Notes: generated from the sequence alone by a model not told the origin. A DNA stretch of 9,096 nt from Eggerthellaceae bacterium UBA5808 (GCA_002417975.1 DIDE01000091.1:1-9096); one strand, 5' to 3'; shown: positions 1-6,634, counted from the stretch's first letter. Numbers and translations are program-made.

Positions 1-947
1 ACCCAACCAACCATAGTAGCAACAAGTATGACAGTGAGAGCATAGACGAAACGTTCGACACCCGAGCGAAGATCCATCTTAATGAGGTCAAGCCCACTTG
101 TGATAAGCGGGAACCCAGGAATAATAAAGAGCATTGCCCCAATATATCCTGCTTCGTGATCAAGCGCGGTGGGCATAAAGAGGGCGAGGATATTTAAAGC
201 GGCAAGATAGCTCAGACATGCGACACCAACGCCTGAACCAATGCAGGCGAGTTGGGCAAACCGTTTCTTGATAAGAATGCTTCGAACAAAGTTGCCGAGG
301 CCAGCGCCAATGAAAGCGCATATCATTTCGATGGGGCCTGCACCAAGTAGAAAAATAAAGGATGCGCATGCAATTGCTGCAGCGAGTCCTTCTTTTACAG
401 ATGAATATGATTTGGGCTTTTGCTCTATTTTGTCCAGCATACGGTGAATTTGATGAACGGTGAGCTTGCCCCGTTTTGCTTTAACCGTGCTCAAAAATGT
501 TTCAAGAAGCTGAATGCGTTCAGTGTTCACACCTGTTGCCGGGAGGGATAGCACCTCAGTATAGCTATCGTCGCCATCAGCACACATACATTCGAGCGTA
601 ACAAGGCTTACATCAGCATTGCAGGTGACTTCGAGCATACGTGCCATTTGATTCATAATGTCGCGCACGCGCCAGCTGCCGGTGCCGGCAGAAAGCATGA
701 GAAGACCTGTTCGTGATATTAAGCTTGTTTTGTCAGCAAGTGTTGCGTCAATTGCGAGGCAGTCATCGTTGCAAGCGATTTCATGCCAATGGATTTTCAT
801 ATGGTGAGGACCATTAACGATACGGGCATGTTCTTCTGCAGCTGATACGACGTGATTTTCTGTGCTTGATGTTAGTTGACCATTGATGTGGTTGTTAGTG
901 TCAGATGATAAGGAGGTAGCTCTATCATCATCGAGCGTGTCTTTCAC
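1..947 (-). CDS. Threonine/serine exporter-like membrane protein (ThrE/DUF1212 family), C-terminus cut by window edge
   Basis: The minus-strand frame stays open from 947 to the left edge, giving 315 visible codons. Residues from about 77 on match what I know of the ThrE/DUF1212 family: a cytoplasmic domain (LLMLSAGTGSWRVRD near 82-96, later HQIHRMLDKIEQ), then closely spaced membrane segments at about 187-204, 206-218 and 233-250. After these comes the hallmark stretch containing PGFPLITSGLDL, followed by RSGVERFVYA. The first 76 residues are hydrophilic and I do not recognise them. Corynebacterium ThrE exports threonine and serine using the proton gradient, and a similar small-substrate efflux role in the inner membrane is inferred here. 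I chose the GTG start at 947 because GGAAGG (959-954) lies six bases upstream. The frame is open further upstream to a stop near 1100 but has no better start. The family is sure; the substrate is not. Confidence 0.8.
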   Translation of the reverse strand, partial: MKDTLDDDRATSLSSDTNNHINGQLTSSTENHVVSAAEEHARIVNGPHHMKIHWHEIACNDDCLAIDATLADKTSLISRTGLLMLSAGTGSWRVRDIMNQMARMLEVTCNADVSLVTLECMCADGDDSYTEVLSLPATGVNTERIQLLETFLSTVKAKRGKLTVHQIHRMLDKIEQKPKSYSSVKEGLAAAIACASFIFLLGAGPIEMICAFIGAGLGNFVRSILIKKRFAQLACIGSGVGVACLSYLAALNILALFMPTALDHEAGYIGAMLFIIPGFPLITSGLDLIKMDLRSGVERFVYALTVILVATMVGW

Positions 948-994
948 AAGAATCCTTCCGTTTTGTACAGCTTTAGTGTAGTAAAGGATTCTCC

Positions 995-1011
995 TACCTT
1001 GTTGTAAGGTA
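995..1011. repeat. Short inverted repeat upstream of the ThrE-like gene
   Basis: TACCTT and AAGGTA (six-base arms) flank a five-base spacer, about 48 bases before the minus-strand GTG start. A second small repeat, AGGA-TTC-TCCT, sits beside it at 985-995. There is no T-run, so it is not a convincing terminator. The position would suit an operator or a 5' UTR hairpin. I saw no convincing -35/-10 pair for the minus-strand gene. Confidence 0.35.
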
Positions 1012-1142
1012 AGGGTAATTCCATGGTATCCCCTTATAGGGCGGTACCAAATGAGTGAAGTGACACGATAGTAGCGGGTGGCGTAATAACATATAGTGCA
1101 TTATGGCTGCGCTGACCAATTGTGCATAGTGTGACAGAGGGT

Positions 1143-1171
1143 TTGATAGAGCAGGGCACTCGACTTATAAG
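1143..1171 (+). promoter_or_regulatory. Sigma-70-type promoter for mobBA
   Basis: TTGATA (1143-1148) and TATAAG (1166-1171) are separated by exactly 17 bases, and each hexamer matches consensus at five of six positions. It points at mobBA, with a predicted transcription start near 1178. The first well-supported start codon is at 1388, so the leader would be about 210 nt. I see no recognised riboswitch in that leader. The rest of the divergent gap (948-1142) holds no gene that I can support. Confidence 0.55.
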
Positions 1172-1387
1172 ACACCGATGGACTAGGGAATAGTACTAAC
1201 TCGCGTATCATTGTGTTATCAAAGGATAGTTTCGGGTACACTACAAAGTATGTATGTGCTAGATAATTGAGATACAAAGGCATCAGCGTTTGCATGTGTG
1301 CTTTAAGGGTTGTTGATATGATTGCTGCGTAATCTTATGTTTGCCATGTCTAAGGCAGCTGCTGATGCGAGGGAAGAGGAAGTGACG

Positions 1388-2707
1388 ATGGCGGTAGACA
1401 CACCAAGTCCGGCTGTTTCTATTGTCGGACGGCATAATTCGGGAAAGACCACGCTGATCGTACAATTAATTGCTGAGTTAACTGCGCGTGGTTACGATGT
1501 GGGCAGTGTTAAGCACCATAGTCATGTGGGATTTCAAATCGATGTTCCTGGCAAAGATTCTTATCGGCATCGAGCTGCCGGCGCAACCGAGACGGTCATT
1601 GCTGCGCCTGGCCAAATTGCAATGGTGCGGGATTGTCCATCCAACATTGAATGCAGCGATATTGTCAAGCACATGCCCGGTCACGACATTGTTATTGTCG
1701 AGGGATATCGTTTGAGCGGACTGCCAACTATCGAGATTATGCGTGCGGATAATCCGGCGGATGTAACCGTTGCACGCGTGTTTGATCAGGCATCGCGTAG
1801 CGATACGCCGCTCGGCACCGACTTTGTTCAAGAAGCGCGTCGCACAGGCGCACCAAAAAAGGATGGCTCGATACGCGAGTTGCAGCCACGCGAAGTTGAC
1901 GACATTGCTCATAAGATGCCTACGGGTACAACAATTGCAGTCGTTACCGATATTCCGCTTGCGCGTGATGCTGCGCAGCGCTATCACATCCCTGCGTTTG
2001 ATTTGAATGACATTGACGCAATTGTCGATTTTCTTAGGCATAGATTTTGCGCTCCACGCATTACCGTTGCGATTCAGGCAGGCGGCGAAAGCCGGCGCAT
2101 GGGTCGGTCAAAAGCGACGGTTCCTTTTGCGGGTAAACCATTAATTAATCGTCTTATCGAGCGGTTGTCGGGTATTGCTGATGAGATGATTGTGACAACG
2201 AATGAACCTGGTGAACTGGGGTTTATTGCTCAGCAATTTCCTGATTCATCAATCCGTCTTGTCCGAGATTTACTGGACTATCGAGGAGCACTTCCTGGAT
2301 TTTACACGGCGATGAAGTCAGCCCGTACCGAATATGTGGCAATCACTGCATGCGATATGATTTATGCCTCGCCCAATCTCTATGGTGAGGAGATCAAACA
2401 GATGATGCACTCCGATGCAGACATCGTGGTCCCTCGGACAACCTATGGATACGAGCCGTTTCATGCACTGTATCGCCGTTCGACCTGTCTGCCTGCAATT
2501 GAAGCGGCGCTCAAGCGGGGAGATACACGTGCGAATTCGTTTTATAAGGGACTTAAGGTTCGCTGTCTTGATCAGGAAGATATTTTGCGTGTTGAGCCGA
2601 TGGGGAAGTGCTTCATTAACGTAAATACACCCGATGAACTTAAGGACAGAGAGTACAGCCTTGTTTCATCGGAGCCCAGTGGAGATGGTGAACGTGCCAA
2701 CAATTAA
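1388..2707 (+). CDS. mobBA: Fused MobB-MobA: molybdopterin-guanine dinucleotide biosynthesis protein
   Basis: The predicted protein has 439 residues. The N-terminal half is a MobB-type GTP-binding adaptor, with a P-loop at residues 14-22 (GRHNSGKTT), the family motif GKDSYRHRAAGA near 55-66 and VEGYR near 104-108. The C-terminal half (from about 224) is a MobA-type nucleotidyltransferase, with AGGESRRMGRSK at 231-242 and the metal-binding aspartate in ACDM at 321-324. MobA transfers GMP from GTP to molybdopterin in the cytoplasm, making the bis-MGD cofactor of DMSO-reductase-family enzymes such as formate dehydrogenase; MobB assists. The proline of the usual DMP motif is isoleucine here (residue 325). 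I chose ATG 1388 because AGAGGAAG (1375-1382) sits five bases upstream. The frame also runs back to a TTG at 1322 with no ribosome binding site. The 3' end overlaps the next gene, suggesting translational coupling. Family assignment of both halves is firm. Confidence 0.9.
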   Translation: MAVDTPSPAVSIVGRHNSGKTTLIVQLIAELTARGYDVGSVKHHSHVGFQIDVPGKDSYRHRAAGATETVIAAPGQIAMVRDCPSNIECSDIVKHMPGHDIVIVEGYRLSGLPTIEIMRADNPADVTVARVFDQASRSDTPLGTDFVQEARRTGAPKKDGSIRELQPREVDDIAHKMPTGTTIAVVTDIPLARDAAQRYHIPAFDLNDIDAIVDFLRHRFCAPRITVAIQAGGESRRMGRSKATVPFAGKPLINRLIERLSGIADEMIVTTNEPGELGFIAQQFPDSSIRLVRDLLDYRGALPGFYTAMKSARTEYVAITACDMIYASPNLYGEEIKQMMHSDADIVVPRTTYGYEPFHALYRRSTCLPAIEAALKRGDTRANSFYKGLKVRCLDQEDILRVEPMGKCFINVNTPDELKDREYSLVSSEPSGDGERANN

Positions 2708-3824
2708 TGACATTCTTGAACTTACTGAGGCCTTTGAAGGGCAACCTATTGCTATCTTGAGCGATAAATGCGTTAAAGTACGCAATCGCAATGCAAGATG
2801 TACTCGTTGCGTTGATGCTTGTCCAGTTCCCGAAGTGCTTGTTGTTGACCATAATGAGGTAAAGATTGATCATCACACATGTTCGCTCTGTGGGGCATGC
2901 ACAACTGTATGTCCCGTTGGCGCGCTGATGCCGCTTCATCCTGATGATCAGGAACTCGCCGAAGACATTGTTGCGGCTACGACGTCTGCTCATACTACGG
3001 TCATTGCTTGCGCACGTATGGCTGCGCGTCATATTGCTGACCCAGATCGGTTTGCCGAAGTTCCCTGCCTAGGTCGCATTGAAGAGAGTCTTCTTGTTGA
3101 CATTGCGGCGCATGACCAAGCTGATATTACCTTGGTGGATGGGGATTGCTCGACGTGCCGTTATCGGCTAACTGACCTGACAACATCATCAATGGTTGCG
3201 TCATGCAATGAACTTTTGGATGCATGGGGATCAAATGTGCACATCCAGCGTACGAGTGCATTTCCTGATGCGGTATTGCCTGATGAGCGTCATAGAGCGT
3301 TTGACCGTCGCCGACGCCGAGCGTTTACGGATGCAAAAGATAGCGCGAAAGATGCTGCTCTTAAAACGGCGGCTAAGCAATTGCGCCTGGAACAGGAAAA
3401 AAAGTCGCTTAAAGATCGACTTAAAGTTTCGGGCGGAAAGCTCCCTCAGTTTGAGCCTACGCGTCATCATAAGGTGCTTGATGCACTTGATCGTATGGGG
3501 TCTCCTGAAAAAGATACGATTTCGACGCGTCTTTGGGGTCGTGTCGAAATTGATGCAAATACGTGTAATGCGTGTGGCATGTGTGCAGTGTTCTGTCCAA
3601 CAGGAGCGCTTAAAAAGGTAAAGAGTCCAACTTCAAAGGGACTTATGCTTGAATTTACCTGTTCTGATTGTGTCCAGTGCGATCTATGCTCAGACGCATG
3701 CTTTAAAAGATGTCTTACGGTTTCAAAGGAGATCCAAACGTCTGAGCTGATGGACTTTGAGCCGCGCATAATTGCAATAGATACTGAGACGAATCATAGT
3801 GTGCCGTCGTCGTTTCTTGCTTGA
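2685..3824 (+). CDS. Multi-cluster 4Fe-4S protein with N- and C-terminal ferredoxin modules
   Basis: The predicted protein has 379 residues, is soluble and has no signal peptide. The first ferredoxin module has Cys29, 39, 42 and 46 followed by Cys66, 69, 72 and 76 (CSLCGACTTVCP), enough for two cubane clusters. Residues 105-160 carry Cys109, 128, 155 and 158 in an arrangement (CA.., CLGRI, GDCSTCRY) that resembles the MvhD-type hydrogenase iron-sulfur subunit. A very basic and acidic, probably helical segment follows at about 200-250. The second module has Cys294, 297, 300 and 304, then six more cysteines from 326 to 343. The likely role is electron transfer, or help in maturing a molybdoenzyme, inferred from cysteine content and coupling to mobBA. 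ATG 2685 has GGAG ten bases upstream and overlaps mobBA by 23 bases. GTG 2694, nine bases after another GGAG, is an alternative start. The exact function is unknown to me. Confidence 0.85.
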   Translation: MVNVPTINDILELTEAFEGQPIAILSDKCVKVRNRNARCTRCVDACPVPEVLVVDHNEVKIDHHTCSLCGACTTVCPVGALMPLHPDDQELAEDIVAATTSAHTTVIACARMAARHIADPDRFAEVPCLGRIEESLLVDIAAHDQADITLVDGDCSTCRYRLTDLTTSSMVASCNELLDAWGSNVHIQRTSAFPDAVLPDERHRAFDRRRRRAFTDAKDSAKDAALKTAAKQLRLEQEKKSLKDRLKVSGGKLPQFEPTRHHKVLDALDRMGSPEKDTISTRLWGRVEIDANTCNACGMCAVFCPTGALKKVKSPTSKGLMLEFTCSDCVQCDLCSDACFKRCLTVSKEIQTSELMDFEPRIIAIDTETNHSVPSSFLA

Positions 3825-3859
3825 TAGGTGCGGAGGATATCACGGGTATTGTGGCGCCT

Positions 3860-3874
3860 GGGGCCGTTCCCCTT
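3860..3874 (+). terminator. Weak hairpin after the Fe-S gene, possible terminator
   Basis: GGGG-CCGTT-CCCC (3860-3872) lies 35 bases after the Fe-S gene's stop and is followed only by TT, not a proper T-run. It could help end the mobBA transcript but is a weak candidate for intrinsic termination. Confidence 0.25.
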
Positions 3875-3919
3875 ATGTGGTGGTGTGTTTCTCGTAGAGG
3901 CTGCTGCGTTGAATCAGGG

Positions 3920-3947
3920 TTGGAAGGTCTGTGCGGTATAATATAAA
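3920..3947 (+). promoter_or_regulatory. Promoter of the amino-acid ABC transporter operon
   Basis: TTGGAA (3920-3925) and TATAAA (3942-3947) are 16 bases apart. A perfect TATAAT overlaps at 3937-3942, but without a good -35 at the right distance. Either -10 puts transcription start near 3949-3955, about 150 nt before the first gene of the operon. The -10 region overlaps the left arm of the inverted repeat at 3933-3981. Confidence 0.5.
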
Positions 3948-3981
3948 TACTTTAGCACGCTGTAGTTATAGAGTATACCGC
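3933..3981. repeat. Inverted repeat spanning the transporter promoter (possible operator)
   Basis: GCGGTATA (3933-3940) and TATACCGC (3974-3981) are perfect eight-base inverted arms 33 bases apart. The left arm covers the -10 element and the right arm lies just after the expected transcription start. The left arm would not be transcribed, so a DNA-binding regulator with two half-sites is more likely than an RNA hairpin. This is inferred from position only. Confidence 0.4.
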
Positions 3982-4011
3982 GGTGAAAATAGGTAGATAC
4001 ACGCGGGACCA

Positions 4012-4098
4012 GGGAGTCTAATGTTGTAGATTTCCTTCATTGACCAGGCTAATACCTGTGTAATGAAATTGAATCGGACGAAAGAAGGGACGTATCCG
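4012..4098 (+). promoter_or_regulatory. Structured leader RNA of the transporter operon, riboswitch-like
   Basis: Three consecutive helices can be drawn. Arm 1 is 4012-4020 with 4027-4035 (nine pairs counting G-T). Arm 2 is TTCATT (4036-4041) with AATGAA (4062-4067), enclosing CAGG (4045-4048) with CCTG (4055-4058) and the loop CTAATA. Arm 3 is CGGACG (4075-4080) with CG-TA-TCCG (4091-4098), placing the ribosome binding site GAAGGGA (4084-4090) in its loop. Arm 2 has the layout of the TPP riboswitch P4-P5 arm (GA, CnGG, nTAATn, CCnG, GTA). The CUGAGA box of TPP riboswitches is absent from arm 1. TTCCTTC (4032-4038) could pair with GAAGGGA, giving an alternative fold that hides the ribosome binding site. 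A regulatory role is inferred, and the ligand, if any, is unknown. Confidence 0.45.
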
Positions 4099-4099
4099 A

Positions 4100-4930
4100 A
4101 TGAATAAGAAGATTATGCGGACGATTGTGATCGCCTGCGCACTTTGTCTGTGTATAGGGGCATTGAGTGGTTGTGCGTCGAACGCATCCAGTTCGTCGAG
4201 CTCATCGACGACCGATCGGACGAAGCTTGTTGTCGGTTTTGATGAGGATTTTCCTCCTTATGGATACGTTGGTGATGATGGTCAGTTCACTGGATTTGAT
4301 CTGGACCTTGCATCCGAAGTTGCGCAGCGTAATGGTTGGACGATCGAATATAAACCAATCAATTGGGATGCTAAAGATCTTGAGCTCTCCAGTGGATCGA
4401 TTGATTGTATCTGGAATGGTTTCACTATAGAAGGACGCGAAGACGGCTATCAATGGACGGATCCGTACATGGACAACAGTCAGGTGGTTGTCGTGCGCAA
4501 AGATTCTGGGATTACTTCGCTAAGTGATCTTGCTGGTAAGACTGTGCTGGCGCAAGCTGACAGTGCAGCGCTCCATTTACTCCAGGGTGATCAGGCTGAG
4601 CTTGCTTCGACGTTTAAGGATCTTAAATCGACGCCAGAGTATAATACGGCGTTTATGGAATTGCAGAGTGGCGCAGTGGATGCCGTAGCGATTGATCGAC
4701 CTGTAGCAAAATATGAGACCGCTGGCCAGGATGATACCTATATGATTCTTGATGAGCCGCTTTCTTCGGAGCATTATGGTGTGGGATGTTTGCTGGGCAA
4801 CACATCCTTAACCGAAACGATTGAATCGACGTTACAGGACATGGACTCCGATGGAACCGTCGCTTCAATTTGCAAAAAGTATGCTGATCAGGGAATCAGT
4901 TATGATGATTGGATTCTCCCAGCAAAATAG
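4100..4930 (+). CDS. Polar amino-acid ABC transporter, substrate-binding lipoprotein
   Basis: The predicted precursor has 276 residues. A basic N-terminus, a hydrophobic stretch and the lipobox LSGC (Cys25) mark a lipoprotein anchored on the outside of the cytoplasmic membrane. A serine-rich linker follows to about residue 37. The rest is a family-3 solute-binding protein (SBP_bac_3): the motif FPPYGY near the start, GFTIEGR at 107-113 with Thr109 and Arg113 where this family usually holds the amino-acid carboxylate, and Asp199 where it usually holds the amino group. Those residues favour an alpha-amino acid ligand, but I cannot tell which one. ATG 4100 follows GAAGGGA (4084-4090) with nine bases between, a slightly long gap. 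This is the first gene of a three-gene transporter operon. A terminator after it should let the binding protein be made in excess of the membrane parts. Confidence 0.9.
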   Translation: MNKKIMRTIVIACALCLCIGALSGCASNASSSSSSSTTDRTKLVVGFDEDFPPYGYVGDDGQFTGFDLDLASEVAQRNGWTIEYKPINWDAKDLELSSGSIDCIWNGFTIEGREDGYQWTDPYMDNSQVVVVRKDSGITSLSDLAGKTVLAQADSAALHLLQGDQAELASTFKDLKSTPEYNTAFMELQSGAVDAVAIDRPVAKYETAGQDDTYMILDEPLSSEHYGVGCLLGNTSLTETIESTLQDMDSDGTVASICKKYADQGISYDDWILPAK

Positions 4931-4966
4931 TGTAATAAACTGCTCCACTGGATGTGGGGTAGGGAG

Positions 4967-4998
4967 CCCGGCCGACGAGAAATCGACGGTCGGGTTTT
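4967..4998 (+). terminator. Hairpin terminator between binding protein and permease
   Basis: CCCGGCCG (4967-4974) pairs fully with CGGTCGGG (4987-4994, one G-T pair). Inside it, CGA and TCG form a second stem closed by a GAAA tetraloop, and TTTT (4995-4998) follows. It starts 36 bases after the binding-protein stop. The short T-run suggests partial termination, or a 3' end that protects the upstream message, with read-through to the permease. Confidence 0.8.
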
Positions 4999-5055
4999 GC
5001 CGTTTACAGATAGTAAGCGATACGGTAGGCAAAAAAGTTTGAGTGGAGTATGGGC

Positions 5056-5736
5056 ATGGATGTATCGACAATGATGGGAATGCTGGGCAACGGATTTGTT
5101 GCAACGCTGCAGATATTCTTTTTAACGTTGCTTGGAGCGCTTCCTTTGGGACTGCTCATTGCCTTCCTTCGTATGAACACCAAAGGTTTTCATCTGCGGG
5201 GAGTAAAGATTCGTCCGATTTCCCTAATCACGCAGCTGTATATATCAATCATGCGTGGTACGCCACTGATGCTGCAATTGTTCGTAATCTACTTTGCACC
5301 GTATTATGTGTTTGGGCAGCAGCTTACAGAGAACTCACGATTTACGGCGACGATTGTCGCATTTATTCTTAACTATGCTGCTTATTTTGCTGAGATATAT
5401 CGTAGCGGTATCCAGAGTATTCCGCGAGGACAGTATGAAGCGGCACAAGTACTTGGATACTCGCGTGCTCAGACGTTTGTAAGGATTATCCTCCCTCAGG
5501 TGGTAAAGCGCATTTTGCCGCCAATGACGAACGAAATCATCACGCTTGTTAAAGATACGTCACTTGCATTTGCAATCGGATTTGTCGAGATGTTTACCGT
5601 TGCAAAATCGATTGTGGCAAGTCAAAGAACGATGGCTGCGTTCATCGCTGCGGGCGTTATGTACTATGTTTTCAATTTGCTTGTGGCTTTTGTTATGAAT
5701 CATATCGAGAAAAAGATGAACTATTATCACGATTAG
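5056..5736 (+). CDS. Polar amino-acid ABC transporter, permease
   Basis: The protein of 226 residues is an integral membrane subunit of the HisM/HisQ family, with about five hydrophobic segments. The cytoplasmic EAA loop, which docks on the ATPase, is at about residues 126-148 (QYEAAQVLGYSRAQTF, then ILPQ). Other family landmarks are the early motif MRGTPLMLQLF and the later LVKDTSLAF. I chose ATG 5056 because GGAG (5045-5048) is seven bases away; the in-frame ATG at 5050 would leave only one base. It is the only permease gene here, so it probably works as a homodimer. Nine bases separate its stop from the ATPase start. Confidence 0.9.
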   Translation: MDVSTMMGMLGNGFVATLQIFFLTLLGALPLGLLIAFLRMNTKGFHLRGVKIRPISLITQLYISIMRGTPLMLQLFVIYFAPYYVFGQQLTENSRFTATIVAFILNYAAYFAEIYRSGIQSIPRGQYEAAQVLGYSRAQTFVRIILPQVVKRILPPMTNEIITLVKDTSLAFAIGFVEMFTVAKSIVASQRTMAAFIAAGVMYYVFNLLVAFVMNHIEKKMNYYHD

Positions 5737-5745
5737 GATCTGGCT

Positions 5746-6510
5746 ATGAGTATCGTATCGTTAGAACATATCAAGAAATCATTTGATGCAACACCTGTGC
5801 TCAAAGATATAAGCTTGAGCGTGGATGAAGGCGAAGTCGTTGCGATTATCGGTCCTTCTGGTGGTGGCAAGTCAACTTTACTACGTTGTGCGACGTTGCT
5901 TGAAACATTTGAATCGGGATCATTGGCTTATGGCGATCTCGTTGTTGCTCATAATAACGAGCAGCAGCATGCTGTTTACGGATCGCGCCAGACCTTGAGC
6001 GAAGCTCGTTCTCGATTTGGACTAGTTTTTCAGAACTTTAATTTGTTCCCGCACTATTCCGTTATGCGCAATATCACCGATGCGCCGATTAAAGTGCAAA
6101 AGCGCAATGCTGATGAAGTTAAAAAACAGGCAAAGCGACTTATCGCTCGGATGGGGCTTGAAGGCAAGGAAACGATGGTTCCTTGTGAATTGTCGGGTGG
6201 ACAGCAGCAACGTGTTGCTATTGCTCGTGCCCTTTGTATGAATCCAAAGATGCTCTTTTTTGATGAGCCGACGAGTGCACTTGATCCGGAACTTACGCAG
6301 GAAGTGCTCAAAGTTATACGCTCTCTTGCCGAAGACCATATGACAATGGTTATCGTGACCCATGAGATGGCATTTGCCCGCGATGTTGCAGATAGAATTA
6401 TATTTATGGATGGCGGTGTTATCGTCGAAGAAGGACCTGCTCATGATCTCATTGAGCATCCTCAGCACGAGCGCACCAAGGCGTTTCTTTCTCGCTACGA
6501 TGGCGAGTAG
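5746..6510 (+). CDS. Polar amino-acid ABC transporter, ATP-binding protein
   Basis: The protein of 254 residues has the full set of ABC ATPase motifs in order: Walker A GPSGGGKST (36-44), Q-loop Gln96 in VFQNFNLFPH, signature LSGGQ (149-153), Walker B ending in Asp173-Glu174 with catalytic Glu174, the D-loop SALD, and switch His206. The VFQNFNLFPH sequence and overall length fit the GlnQ/HisP group, which powers polar amino-acid uptake from the cytoplasmic side of the membrane. Between Walker A and the Q-loop, residues about 64-90 are longer and more polar than I expect for GlnQ. The gene ends the operon and runs into the 3' end of the selenocysteine tRNA on the other strand, with 26 bases between and no clear terminator. 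Confidence 0.92.
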   Translation: MSIVSLEHIKKSFDATPVLKDISLSVDEGEVVAIIGPSGGGKSTLLRCATLLETFESGSLAYGDLVVAHNNEQQHAVYGSRQTLSEARSRFGLVFQNFNLFPHYSVMRNITDAPIKVQKRNADEVKKQAKRLIARMGLEGKETMVPCELSGGQQQRVAIARALCMNPKMLFFDEPTSALDPELTQEVLKVIRSLAEDHMTMVIVTHEMAFARDVADRIIFMDGGVIVEEGPAHDLIEHPQHERTKAFLSRYDGE

Positions 6511-6536
6511 TAGATTTAAGTAATAGATCTATCGTA

Positions 6537-6634
6537 TGGCGGAGACGTGTGCGAATCGAACACACCCAAGACGTTCTGCGCGCCTCGCAACGGCTTTGAG
6601 GGCCGTGGGATCCACCAGGATTCCACCCGTCTCC
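6537..6634 (-). tRNA. selC: Selenocysteine tRNA, anticodon UCA, CCA encoded
   Basis: Read on the minus strand, the RNA starts GGAGACG (6634-6628) and ends CGTCTCC, then G and the encoded CCA (6537). The anticodon arm has a perfect five-pair stem, ACGGC with GCCGT, and the loop CCTCAAA with anticodon TCA, which reads UGA. A long variable arm pairs CGAGGCG with CGTCTTG around a seven-base loop. The T arm is GTGTG-TTCGATT-CGCAC. The D arm is long (GTGGAATCC opposite GGATCCCAC, one mismatch). Total length is 98 nt including CCA; E. coli selC is about 95. The base before the anticodon is C instead of the usual U. The eighth acceptor pair is G opposite A unless the T stem takes that base. It lies 29 bases after the selB stop on the same strand, completing selA-selB-selC. 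Confidence 0.92.

Noticed and set aside
1038..1052. Minus-strand TTTGGTACCGCCC resembles the T-box consensus that pairs with uncharged tRNA
   Set aside because: Only the GGTACCGC core matches. The preceding AGGG part, a specifier stem and a following terminator/antiterminator pair are not visible, and an exporter is an unlikely T-box target.
1318..1332. Tiny leader frame ATG-ATT-GCT-GCG-TAA with AAGGG upstream
   Set aside because: Four codons are too few, with no codon bias or hairpin to suggest attenuation.
1478..2041. Long open frame on the minus strand inside mobBA (187 codons)
   Set aside because: It lies entirely opposite a clearly conserved gene, has no ribosome binding site and no recognisable protein features, so it is an antisense shadow.
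3822..3824. UGA stop of the Fe-S gene considered as a selenocysteine codon, given the sel genes nearby
   Set aside because: The next in-frame codon is TAG, so read-through would add one residue only. No SECIS-like hairpin is placed correctly.
4012..4070. Calling the leader a true TPP riboswitch
   Set aside because: The CUGAGA box and a clear closing P1 helix are absent, and the downstream genes look like an amino-acid transporter. It is kept as a resemblance only.
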